64,000 bases of DNA from Mucor racemosus (taxonomy: Eukaryota; Mucoromycota; Mucoromycetes; Mucorales; Mucoraceae): assembly GCA_027405735.1 (NCBI GenBank), contig JAPEHQ010000011.1, forward strand, positions 124,001 through 188,000, read 5' to 3'. Within the stretch, counting starts at the first letter, position 1; every line of letters starts with the position of its first letter. The notes under the pieces are model-generated. The model had not been told where the DNA came from. It worked only from the letters and a program-made list of their open reading frames with translations, and did no database searches. This document shows positions 12,307-22,953 of the stretch, piece after piece. The position numbers were made by a program, and so were the translations under genes.

Positions 12307-12774
12307 ATTAGAAATACAATTATAATCAGCTAAAGTTTTTATTACAAAAGATTTCTCCAGAGTTAAAATAATTGAAAAGTATAAGGGTATTTATAGTGAT
12401 TTGGAGAACTTGGATACCAGCAGACTTGAATGGATGTATATTTAGTAATCTTCCAGTTTTGAGTACATTGTTATTGATTTGATATTTTAAGAGGTAAATT
12501 GCGTAGAGCATTGACCATAAGGGATTGTATGTCAAGTGTGACAATATCGACCTTTTGGGAAATGGTTGTTTTGTTTATTTCTGTTATATCTACTTTATGT
12601 AACCTTAATTTTTAAGGGGTAGTTTTTATATGCTTGAATCTTATTTATATTGATAGTGCAACTTCGATATAGATGAGTAGTTGACTAAATTGATATCTTT
12701 GTTTATTATCATTATTGATTTGGATAGAATCCTGATTTGATATATATGTCATTTGTGTAATTGATTGCGCCGTG

Positions 12775-12985
12775 ATCAAGGGTGCTATCATCTACACGAC
12801 ATGTATGATTCAAAAAGGGCATTTCATATTTTTAGCATGCGTTTGTTATTATGTTCAATTGAAGCGTTTGTTTATTATTGTTGTTCACATTTCAAGTGGC
12901 ATCATATCTTATGAGCGACACTTGGAATTTAGGTTGTTTTATTTTTATCAAGCGTTTTTAGTATGTAATTCCACTGCACTTTTAT
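12775..12985 (+). repeat. Repeat family 4, copy 1
   Basis: About 210 bp that recur in inverted orientation at 31275-31480. Shared blocks include 'CACGACATGTATGAT', 'AGCATG...GTTGTTCACATTTCA' and 'AAGCGTTTTTAGTATGTAAT'. An open frame runs across it (12772..13128) but has no homology I recognise. At the second locus it directly abuts repeat family 1. Confidence 0.6.
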
Positions 12986-13304
12986 TTAAAATAGTGCTGG
13001 TGTCAACCCGGGTCTTACCAGCCAAATTTACTAGTATAAGCTGGACTCGACAACATCCCTATATACCACCAAACACCATGTTTTATTACCTCTTGACAGT
13101 ATCGATAGATTGTACAATCCATTATTGATTGTTTACCACCTATATATAACATTGAAATACAATGTCTCCATATCGGATATAAGAATATAACTCCTAGTGG
13201 ACTAATTTGTCAAACAAGTAATTAACAGGTATCAGGAACGCTCGGACCCCCCCTTAATAGTAACGCAGAATTATTTGATCCGAGCAGTTAATATTTAATA
13301 ATGC

Positions 13305-13380
13305 CCGTGGTGGGGTAGCCAAACTGTCAAAGCGTCTGCTAGCCAAGCGGATGTCGTCAGTTCGATCCAGTTGAAAAGTG
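13305..13380 (+). repeat. tRNA-like / SINE-like Pol III promoter remnant
   Basis: The sequence contains an A-box-like 'TAGCCAAACTGTC' (~13316) and a B-box-like 'GTTCGATCCA' (~13360) at tRNA spacing, with a 5-bp TCTGC/GCGGA stem around a 7-nt loop between them. The T-stem and acceptor stem do not pair properly and loop position 33 is not T, so this is not an intact tRNA. A decayed tRNA or the head of a tRNA-derived SINE is the best explanation. Confidence 0.3.
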
Positions 13381-13752
13381 TCTTTGTTTTGAGTGTGGTG
13401 TGTTAATACTTTGTGTTTCCAGTTTTACTTTCTTGATTCCTACTCCGTTGCAGCAAGTATGACAAATTTTGCACGCTTCTGCCGGCTCTTGGTGCAGTCT
13501 TTAAAAATTTGTAGAATAATCAACTTCCCAATTAATCCACTTCCCTCTATATAATAATTTCTACTTTAATAACTAGTCTTCTTGTTCCCTCAGCGCGACA
13601 GCTTGAGAACTCTAAATAAAAACTGAGGAGTTTTCCGATCTCCTCCCTATAAAAAAAATATTCAATAATCAATTAAGCATCTGCCAAGACATAATATTAA
13701 ATTAGAATCAAGGCACATAACATACAAGCGCAGAATTAAAACAAGAAGACCA

Positions 13753-13812
13753 CTCACAAGCTCTGCAAGAATGGATCAATAATAATTTAACCATTCTTGC
13801 AGAGCTTGTGAG
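13753..13812. repeat. Perfect inverted repeat, 22-bp arms
   Basis: Arms 13753..13774 and 13791..13812 are exact reverse complements (core CAAGCTCTGCAAGAATGG) around a 16-nt loop. Weaker pairing extends outward. It would form a strong hairpin as RNA. The right arm recurs at ~56564-56586 without a good left arm, so it belongs to repeat family 3 rather than to a host gene. Confidence 0.75.
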
Positions 13813-14080
13813 TTGCCTTGTTTCAATGCTATGCTAAATGTGCTTGGATGTTGATTTGATAGCTATTTGGTTGATTAACCGCTGGGATGAAATAATATGG
13901 TATCATAATTGAGGTCCAAGCGTTCTTCTTGGTAATTACTGAATTAAACTTGGTACGGTAGGAGTTTTTCATATCCGGTATCAAGACTCTGCACTTCAAT
14001 ACATGTCGTAGTCAATAGATTGTAAGATGCATCGATACTGTAGAAGGTGATAACGTATGATAATAATAGATATTATTACA
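13775..14080 (+). repeat. Repeat family 3, copy 1
   Basis: About 300 bp that match 56530-56592 joined to 57061-57315. At that second locus a solo LTR interrupts it. It ends with ...ACAACA and then abuts the transposon copy starting near 14080, whereas the second copy abuts repeat family 1. It could be a solo LTR (ends near TG/CA), but I found no target duplication. Confidence 0.65.
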
Positions 14081-15973
14081 ACAGAAACATATATTTTTCT
14101 ACCACAAAAACCGTCTATCATATCATACGTTCATTAAAAATTGCAAAAGCGAGCCCGTAGAGCGATGCCGTAATTGAACATAACAAGATTGAACGGCTAA
14201 GTCCCTTATACTATGGTATATCTAAATTTTAAATAAAAAAGCATTTCTTTTTTTTAACTTTTCTTATATTTAACCACGTACGGTCTGAAAATTCAGTTTT
14301 TGTAGCGGACATTTTCGGGACTCATTTTTATCCTTACCAACACTCATGATTTTGATCAAAAAACAGAAAAATCAAATTTTGATACCAAAATCAACGTTTA
14401 AATATACTACATTGTGAGAGAAAATTGTAGCTATAGCTAATACAGATTTCATAAAAGCTTAATATTAAAAGTTAATTAATGAAAGTTTGTACTTTTGTCC
14501 CAAAAACGGAATTTTGATTAAAGGATTTTCATGTAATATTTTGCAATAAAAATGTTTGTTATTTTTTATTGAGTAAATAGAGCACTAAATCTGGTACATG
14601 TGCATATTTTTTGTTTTCATAATTGGTATTATAATTAACTCTAGATTTGCAAAACCAAAAAAAAAAAAATTAAAAAATGTCAAAATTGAGGATCTGGACA
14701 AAAATAATTTTTTAAATTAATATTCCGCTTATAAGCCTTGTAAGGCTTAAAAATAAGAGATTTCATAATACTTGAAAACTTTTTCAATAATCTACGATGC
14801 TATACCTACTTGATTCAAGTTTATTACCGCAGATCTTTATATACAGTATGTTAATATTGTACGGTAGTTTATTTGATGATAATATAGTCTTACTTGATAA
14901 TTAATACACTAGAGGTAATTTACATTAAGTTTTAGTCTTACCCCTCCAACATCATCATAAACATAAACATGGCCATCACTGGAACCAATTGTCATCTTTT
15001 TACCCTCTTTGTCCCAAGCCAATTTATTCAATACTTTACCAGAACAAACTTACTTTTGGCTTATAAAAATTGATTTATTGGTAAAATCAATTATTAATAA
15101 CAAGCTAATAAGTAATGGTTATGGTGTACCGTTGATAGTTGGTAGTAGTATACAAGACAACATCTTTTTTTCCTCTTCTTGGCTGTTGGCGACTAGATGA
15201 AAATGGATGCTTTTTTGAAGCTAAATAGACTAACATGAATTTATTCATTTATTGTTTATTCAAATCAAGTAAATACTATACATATCTTCATAATAATCAT
15301 CAATTTTTCTGCAGGTAGATATCGACTTTAGACTAAAAAAGCATTGATTATAACGTAGATGATGGAACAAAATGACTAAGCCTTGGATGCTTTTTTTGTT
15401 CGAAAAAGATATTATAACGCGCTCTAACATTAACAGTTAATAGTTCATTTCAAAATAAACAATAGGAAAAGCATGTATTCGTACCTGCTACTTGATTTCA
15501 GTTTATAAAAAAATGTTAGTCTTTTTGTTGTAGTTTTAAACGTAAATAAAAGAGCTAGGGAGAGAAGAAGAGTCAGAGAAGAAAAAGAATTTTGTGTGGT
15601 ACAAACAGGAATTTACAAAGGCATAAATACTTTTAGTGTTACCAAACAGGTTGTTGTTGTTGTTGTTGTTGTTCCCATTTGGTCCCCAAAAGAAGAACAT
15701 GGGCAGAATTCTTTCAAGCCCCAAATTTCAAATTGATATATCTCGTCAATAAGAAGGCAATTCTGCTGAATCAGGGTAACTCGCATTTGCTTTAAACCAT
15801 TCAAATCATCTTTGTTATTAATTATATTATGATTGATATACTATAATAAATTGACTAAAAAACCTTGATCTCATTGCTCTGCTCATCTAGGCTGCCTGAT
15901 CGGCACAAAAAAATTTATTCTCTCCATCTGTGCAGACCATTATGTCCATAGGAAGCATAGTTTGACCGTAGTA
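14080..15973 (+). mobile_element. CACTACGG-TIR DNA transposon, copy A (truncated)
   Basis: Collinear, in inverted orientation, with the copy at 31693-40804 and in part with 52087-56310. The right end at 15973 (...GACCGTAGTA) is a diverged form of the terminal GGCCGTAGTG. The left terminal part with subterminal repeats is missing and replaced by repeat family 3. No transposase ORF is visible, so it is non-autonomous. It contains the captured dynein fragment (14943-15050) and a GTT microsatellite at 15652-15672. It lacks both the LTR element and the MITE found in copy B. The empty sites are at 15620..15624 (GGCAT, complement of ATGCC) and 15336..15343. Confidence 0.75.
14942..15052 (-). pseudogene. 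Captured dynein intermediate chain fragment (copy A)
   Basis: Minus-strand translation reads 'LNKLAWDKEGKKMTIGSSDG' followed by 'HVYVYD', which matches the C-terminal WD repeat of cytoplasmic dynein intermediate chains. It is followed by GGTAAG where the other copies show a clean GAG|GTAAG donor. Only about 36 codons remain, in a repeat, so this is a captured gene fragment and not a gene. No protein is expected. Confidence 0.72.
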
Positions 15974-17700
15974 CTGCTCAAATGTGGAAAACCTTTATTA
16001 GTAGTATTATTTAATTCTACTATAAACTAGTAATGCCTTTTTATTCTCATTGTTATATCAGAATCTAGATATAGCGCTACAGTAGTCGTATTATCAGGAT
16101 ATTGTTATTGTTATACTATTAATAGCTGCTGTGTCACTTGATAATCTCTTCTATGTATAATCTCATTCTCTACATTGAATAAAACTACGCCTTTTACTCT
16201 TATCTACTAATTCTTATTAGATTTGGTAAAATACTCATTTTTTGAAACAATATGACGGGAAATGATTTATTCAATTTGGTAGACACTTTTCTCCCTTCCA
16301 ACAACGATTCCATTAAATCGAATTACAACTATATACATACCTTTATTATATACAGTATTTAATAAATACAATGCATTAGGATAATTTAAAATATACATAT
16401 TCAATTACAACAAATAGTATATAAAATATAAGCATTTTAAAACGAAATATGTATACCAATCTCCAAGTAAAAATTGACGGTCTTAATATCTGCTTTATGC
16501 AACATATTTGATTTCCCCCTATTATAAGTATGAATAGGCTTATTAAAGTTAAATTTTAGATTCGGTGCTTATTGAATGCTTCCTTCAAACAGTTTGATAA
16601 TAGTTGATGCTTGAAGTTCTTTTTGAAAGTTGGTCCTATTATCGAAGAATGTTACACGATTAATATTAAACTATTATTGAATAGTCTTTTTACACGTCTA
16701 TTTAAATGCTTGATGTCCATTAATGATACACCAAGATAGGTTGAGATTCGATACTAAATAGCTGGTGCTTTGAGAATCTTACTTACTATCGTAAAAAACT
16801 AAATATTACTGGCATAATAACGTTATATATTATATCGGAATATATATACTACTATGACGCTATTGTTATTGTTACATTACTATTCATATCCATTATTATC
16901 TGACTATCTCCTTTTTTATACATAGTTTAATTCTCTTCTACATTGAATAAAACCTCACCACCTTTTACTTTTGTTCAGTTCTTACTGATACAGATAAATT
17001 TTTCGTTCGAAGTTTTCATTTAAAGAGTGTTTATTTAATATGCAAACATCCCCTAGTACATCTGAAACCCATCATTTTGATGGTAAATCAACACCTGAAA
17101 TGGACGTTGACAATTATTCTTCGAGCATTGAGGAGACTAACCTTTTACGCAAGTAAATTGACACGTCAAAAATTCATCTCTCAAGATGATGGTAGCTACT
17201 CATCAATCTTTACTCACGGGCAACAGTAAAGACGCGAAAACCAAAGTAATAAGGTTGAAAGGTTTAATCGCTTAATCTGACAAAGGTTACAACGTCATGC
17301 TTGCATCTAAAGACCCTGAACTTGTTTTTTTATTCCTTCTGCCTTTGTGAACTCTAATGCCACAAGCAATGACGACTCTGATCATGCTAGTAAATCTAAT
17401 ATAGTACTAGCAACTCCTTTCTCGTATCAAGCAGTCTTCCTTGGATACAGTGGAAGGATCGGATTTTCAATCGCAGGGAAGCTGTGTATAATACACCATT
17501 AGAGCGGATGCTGTTTCTATGGACCTTGTTACATATTCTATAGACATTCACAGCTACATATTGTTAACAACCTCTTTTCTGATAATTGAATTTTTTCTTT
17601 ATTCGAGATTTTTTAACAGTAATCATATTAAATCTTTGCATTTTATCAGATCAAGGACAATCAAGCATCAAATTCTCCTTTTTTACTTTTTTTTTTGTTA
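15974..17700 (+). pseudogene. Decayed LTR-retroelement-like region with gag-like remnant
   Basis: Two related ~150-bp blocks (about 16060-16230 and 16840-17000) both carry ATTGAATAAAAC and CTTTTACT motifs and look like diverged LTR 3' parts. After the second, an ATG at 17040 opens a short frame ('MQTSPSTSETHHFDGKSTPE...') that breaks at a stop after ~38 codons and continues in shifting frames to ~17480. Acidic/Ser-rich starts of this sort are common in fungal Gag proteins, but no catalytic motif survives. The element identity is an inference. Confidence 0.35.
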
Positions 17701-17859
17701 AGTTTTATCGGTTTTTTACGGTGATAAAAAAATAATAGGTTCTTCTCTGTCATGGTTTTCAGTTTTCAGAAAGATTACAAATTTTCTCACCACCCAATAT
17801 TGAGTCCATCCCTATAGAATTTGAAAACCGACACATCATCCACTTATGGCTATGGCTAT

Positions 17860-19150
17860 CTCTCCTAAAATAAAGCGTCGAATACCAGAATGTATGTGCA
17901 TTGACCTAAAACTAGCTAAAACTGACCTAAAGCTAATTATAAGATTTAAGCCTCATAATCAAGATATTAATTTTTCGTATTCAAACGATAGATCCAACTG
18001 AAAGCTATCCTATATTTTTTGTTTCAGTGAAAAATATTCATTTTTCCTCGAGATAATCAAAATAATAGTTCGCATTGCAGCTTAAGGTATAATAACTGAG
18101 TTTCAAAATCAATTTGCCAAAACGAGCAAAAAATGATCAAAAAAAACAAAATCGTTTTATAGCTCGTGAACAACAAAGTAAGTTAATCTAGTGTATTAAA
18201 TGTTTTTTACGCAGTTTTAGATTTTGTATCTATTTAAATAAAATACAGACAAATGTTTCACATTAAATTTTACGTAAAATGCAACTGAAATTTTGGAGGT
18301 TTTTTGAAGATATATATCAGTTTTTATAAACATATTTCAAATATAATTAACGGAGATGATGTACAGCAAAAATATATACCGATTGAGCCATTGGTGAACT
18401 TTTTAGCTACAGTTTTCGTGGAGAAAATAAGATTTTTATCAATTTTTTTTCAAATCCAGAATTTGGGATAAGGGTATTCAAGGGGAAAATTGAAGTTGGA
18501 AGCGAAAGTGTTCCTTTGTACACATTTCTGAAGATATCTCCACGAAAAATCAATATTTTGAAAAAAAACTAAGTTGGGTCCGAGAGAGCTCAACGAGCGT
18601 GATGGCATGAATGTAAAAAAAATGCAGCTCAATTTAACGAATATTTTGAAATCTACTACAAAAATGTCAAAAAAAAATGAAAAAAATAAAAGTGCTCAAA
18701 AAAATTTTAAACCGAAATATGTTATAGAGTATTTTAAAACAACTAAATTTTATTATTAAAAAGTGTTACTATAGCTTAATTTTTGGTAGTGATATGGAGC
18801 CTCAAAGTTTTGAATTTTAGTCATGATGATATAGGTGTCAGAATCTGAAACATTAGCATTAGAAAAGTTATAACAACTGCAAAAAAATAGGATATTTCTG
18901 GATATTTGTTTTTGAATTAAATTTGAACATCTCAGGTACATTGGCATATAATTTTTTCTTGGTATTAATTAGTGAAAAAAAAAGGTAGAGCAAGGATGAA
19001 AAGTGGGACCCAGCTTTTAAGGAAAAAGCAATAATCTACATCTGCTTTTGAGTCTTTGGTGAGATATAGAATATTTTGAGGAATAGCTAATATGACATAA
19101 TCAATTTTTGTACATTTTGTAGTGTCTAAAGTAAATCCCAAAAGCTGTTT
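17860..19150 (+). repeat. Dispersed repeat family 1, copy B
   Basis: Nearly identical to copy A from ~17985 to ~19000, including the two short complementary frames at 18450..18632 and 18574..18759, whose translations are the same as in copy A. The flanking 100-150 bp on each side align only loosely. The sharp change in similarity suggests recent transposition or gene conversion of the core. Confidence 0.8.
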
Positions 19151-21346
19151 GGGATGGAGTTAGTTATAGAAAAGGTGGCACGTTCTTATTTTGAAGATTA
19201 TGCTAAGCGTTTGAAAATTTAAATTTCTCAATTTACCTGAAAGCTGAATTGTTTATATATGCAATGGGAAATATTCTGATTATCTTAATACAGTGAAGCC
19301 TTTTTATTTACAGGAGCCATAGAGCATATTTTTTCCACAGCTTAAAAAGCAATTTGCCAACTTCATATGCTGCTAGCTTTGGACACAAGCTACACCGCTT
19401 TTAAACCAGAAATTTATCTGAGTATATAACAACGCTAAGGATAGAGGTATTGATTGCAGCGTATTTACATTCGCGCTGCTGCACGAATGCTGTTAAGTAT
19501 CTAAAAATTAAAAGTACAATTCTAGCACTTGCTTTTGTACTTTTAACATTTCGTTCAGTAAAAAAAAAAAGCAACCATTGACCATTATTTGATTATATAT
19601 ATATATGTTACAGCATATATTTGAAATGCTCGGTTATCTGGATTTAAGATGTTTGTCGGTAATATTGTGCAAGCTACATATCAACTGACGTTATCCAAGG
19701 GGTAGCACACATTTGTTTTGGATGGTTTGTTTGAACCCCAGCGGACGATAATCTAGAATCCAGCCAAGATATCATTCAAAGGATTTTTCCATGCATATAA
19801 GAATAACAATAAATCAGAATAAACTAGTAGAATAAGTCTTTATACAATGCATGTATAATATAGATATTTTTTTTATTCTTTTGAGTCTTTCTTCTACATT
19901 AGAAATTAAATTCAGATAAATTGGCCGTGTTTTGCCTATCTATTTTAATGCAAAAAATATACTACACAAGTTTGACATGGTTATTGAAGTAATGTACAAA
20001 AAAGTAGCGAAAACATTCACCCTGGTTACATTAGAGTTTGTGCTACCAAATTCATGTTAACTTTAATAGAGTTGGGGAACCAACGAAAATCAAGTATGTT
20101 TACGTATTTGTATATATTAATTATGTGCAATTTTTTCTAAACTTCCTCTGTTTGTATGTATAAGTCGTTTATTTACATCATTTTACGTGTTATTCGTATT
20201 GCTGGAAAAGAAATCAAAAGAGAAGAAGTATTCGGTGATTCAAGTTGTGTTTTAGTATATGCATGTTGTGCTGACATCGGTTAATTGATTGATTTGAATG
20301 ATTGCGCTATTTAATGTCATCGTTTAATTTTCTATAATACAATTAATTTCTAATAATGTAAACATGGAAAAAGTTGAATCAATGTTACAGTAACATTTAA
20401 ATGAGCACTAATAAGATCTACAGTTGAGATATTTTACACTCACACACACAGGTAATACACATGAATTTCATTTTGCTTATAAACCATCAAATTAAATAGC
20501 CAATCATTTAAATGGATCAAGGCGTTTTTTTTTAGAAATGATAAGGATTTTGTAGGGTATATTTTACTTTTTGAAAAAACATGTGAAAGTACTTTTTTAT
20601 TTATTTATTTCTATGCATTCCTAAGTGGAGAACATAACATTAAATGTATAAAAAGTCAATTGAAAGTGGAAAATAAAACAAATAGAGTTTTATTATATGT
20701 ATTTTACCTTTACCGGCTATAGATCGCTCATTCATATTTGATATAAAAACCTAATCTAATTTATCATAATCTTTGTTTACATTTAAAAAAAAAAAAAAAG
20801 ATAAGCAAATTGTATGAGAATGTAATACCAACAAGCCCTATTTCCGAAATATCGGAGGAGTGCTTCTCGTCTACCCCTTCAAATACTGTTGTTTTTTCTC
20901 ATTGTTTCATAAAGCATCAATTGGGAGACTTTATGCATTTTATTGAATGTTCCTTATTTTGAGTTGCTTATTTTATATACATTTTCCAGTTATTTGAAAC
21001 ATTTACATGTCGTGTGCTACATATTGCTATATGTGCGTTGCAATGTGCCGCTAAAACAAGGTAAGGTGAAATTGATGGTTAGGCAGTTCTTGATTTAGAC
21101 GGAGATGTAGATATTTTGATTATAAAAAAAAGATCATGTGCGCAAAGATTATCATATCCAATAGGGATCTATGTCTTAGATAAGGGAGAAAGGGGGAATA
21201 CCTTTTTTAGGCGATAATCCCGGATCGTAAGCGTCAAAAACAAGTATAAATAAACAACGTAAATTTGTAAAAATTTCTATTTTTTTTAACCCTTTTAGCT
21301 AATTACTTTAACCCTCTACCCCTTTTTATATTTCACTTTGCCCAAG
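19151..21346. other. Gene-free region upstream of the bZIP gene
   Basis: About 2.2 kb, AT-rich, no ORF that I can support. It contains a hairpin near 19510-19555 (AAAAGTACA...TGTACTTTT), a TATATATATATG stretch at ~19590, a CACACACACA run at ~20440 and an A15 tract at ~20785. The proximal part (after ~20,900) presumably holds the promoter of the bZIP gene. Confidence 0.45.
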
Positions 21347-21370
21347 ATGGTTGCCGTAATTATTATTTAA
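21347..21370 (+). promoter_or_regulatory. uORF1 in the leader of the GCN4/CPC1-like gene
   Basis: ATG at 21347, 7 codons (MVAVIII), stop at 21370. It lies 276 nt before the main start. Short first uORFs that permit resumed scanning are the classical arrangement in GCN4 and cpc-1/cpcA leaders. Assignment assumes the transcript starts upstream of 21347. Confidence 0.5.
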
Positions 21371-21464
21371 GTTTTTTATCCTATCCTCAGTATCATTATC
21401 CGTTATATTATCTAAAATCATCATTGTTTGGAATATAATATCATTATCTAATTTGTCAAAATTA

Positions 21465-21581
21465 ATGTTAAAATCATCATCTATTATCAGTTACACCATG
21501 TCACGTAAACCATTTTTCTCTTATACTACAGACTCTTCAGCTACTACTTCACGCAAGAAACAGAATCCACCAGAAAATTAA
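21465..21581 (+). promoter_or_regulatory. uORF2 in the leader of the GCN4/CPC1-like gene
   Basis: ATG at 21465 (second in-frame ATG at 21498), 38 codons, stop at 21581, only 41 nt before the main ATG. That distance is too short for efficient re-initiation, as expected of an inhibitory second uORF. In Neurospora cpc-1 and Aspergillus cpcA the same two-uORF pattern (short, then ~40 codons) de-represses translation during amino-acid starvation. Confidence 0.5.
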
Positions 21582-21622
21582 TATCTCGATTACAATTACA
21601 ATAAAATATCACAACCCAGAAA

Positions 21623-22348
21623 ATGAACACAACAACAACCAACACCAATACTTTTTATTTGGACACCATTGATCCATCTAATTTACTCCAATCATCATCA
21701 TCAGCACTAAATGCTTCGCCAGAAAGTTTCTTTCCTAGTGATTGCACTTCTATTGATGATTGGTTAGCTGATGAATTATGTAAAGAAGGTCTTTTAGCAA
21801 ATGCTATGGATTTTAATCCTGAAAAGATTCTTGCTTTACTTCCTCATACGCCACCAATTAGTCCTCCTACCAGTGTTAAACATGAACCTGCTTCTCCCAG
21901 TGTATCTCTTTTTCCTGAAATTGCCAAGCAAAAACCTATTTTACCAAAGGTAAATCTTCCTCGCATTGCCCCACGTCCATGTCCTACAGTAGCTATCACT
22001 CCTATGAAACCATTGGTTGCTGCAAGTCCTGTCATGATGAGTCAACAAAAGCGCCGCTCCGATTCTATTTGTTCGTCTTCTGCCGCGGATCAAGATGAAA
22101 TTGCTCAAAAAAGACAAAAAAACACGGATGCTGCACGCCGCTCAAGACTTAAAAAGTTGGTAAAGATGGAGCAATTGGAACAAAAGGTATCTGATTTAGA
22201 AACAGATAATCATCTTTTAACTACTCGTATTGCTGTGTTGGAATCTGAAAAATCAGGTTTGCAAATGAAGGATGTTTCGCTTGAAGAGAGAATTAGAGTG
22301 TTGGAAGCTCAATTATCTGAAGCACATCGAGCATTAACCAAAGTTTAA
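21623..22348 (+). CDS. cpc1: bZIP transcription factor, Gcn4/CPC1 type
   Basis: Nuclear activator of amino-acid biosynthesis genes in cross-pathway control, predicted to bind TGACTC-type sites as a homodimer. Single exon, 241 residues. The C-terminus is a bZIP: basic region 'KRQKNTDAARRSRLKKL' at about residues 163-179 with the N-x2-A-A-x2-S-R signature of Gcn4/Jun proteins. A long leucine zipper follows to the end, with regularly spaced Leu/Ile/Val. The N-terminal half is acidic and hydrophobic ('CTSIDDWLADELCKEG', ~41-56), fitting an activation domain, then Pro/Ser-rich. Gcn4 (281 aa) and CPC1 (~270 aa) are of similar size. The leader contains two uORFs, which supports the assignment. Another Gcn4-like bZIP paralogue cannot be excluded. 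Confidence 0.85.
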   Translation: MNTTTTNTNTFYLDTIDPSNLLQSSSSALNASPESFFPSDCTSIDDWLADELCKEGLLANAMDFNPEKILALLPHTPPISPPTSVKHEPASPSVSLFPEIAKQKPILPKVNLPRIAPRPCPTVAITPMKPLVAASPVMMSQQKRRSDSICSSSAADQDEIAQKRQKNTDAARRSRLKKLVKMEQLEQKVSDLETDNHLLTTRIAVLESEKSGLQMKDVSLEERIRVLEAQLSEAHRALTKV

Positions 22349-22953
22349 ATCAGTTTTTTTTTATTTTTATAATAATAGTCTAATCATTTCACAATATCAA
22401 ATATAATATAAATATAAATAAATAAATAAAAAAAAAAAGAAGGCGTTTTTAAAATCAAATTTTTTTTATTTACCGGGGTAAAATTTGAAGTGATGATGGT
22501 TTGTAGTGTTCAAAGGATTTTAATGCAACGAAAAATATAACTACAAGGTATGTTTTTAATGGAATAATGAATTGATGATGGCCTTGATTTAATGGTATTA
22601 TTTGTTTTACAATATCGCTATTCAATGTTATTTAATATTATCATAAAAAATATTTCTTTTGGTATATCCTAATACAAACTCACAAAGTGTGATACAGGCT
22701 ATTCGACGTTTGCACATTGCTATGGATAAGTGCCTTTATTACCTAGCTTATTAAATTCAAGTATTCGAACCATGGCAAGTGTTTAAATAGACTCTAAGAT
22801 GCAACAACTTTTTATAAAATGACATTTTTTTAAGGCGTTAAATGATTTAATATATTTAAAAAACAACATACAGAGCATAATAATAAAATGAGTGAGGAGC
22901 AGAGGCATACATGTACATTTATATACATTTTAGATTTGTTACAAGGTATATGA
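22349..22953. other. Intergenic between convergent genes
   Basis: 3' flanks of the bZIP gene (+) and the methyltransferase gene (-). It contains AATAAATAAATAAA near 22415-22428, a likely poly(A) signal for the bZIP gene, and TTTTATT stretches for the opposite strand. No gene is seen. Confidence 0.5.

Noticed and set aside
12772..13128. 118-codon ORF
   Set aside because: It spans a dispersed repeat and unrelated flank. The inverted copy at 31.3 kb does not keep the frame open, and there are no domain features.
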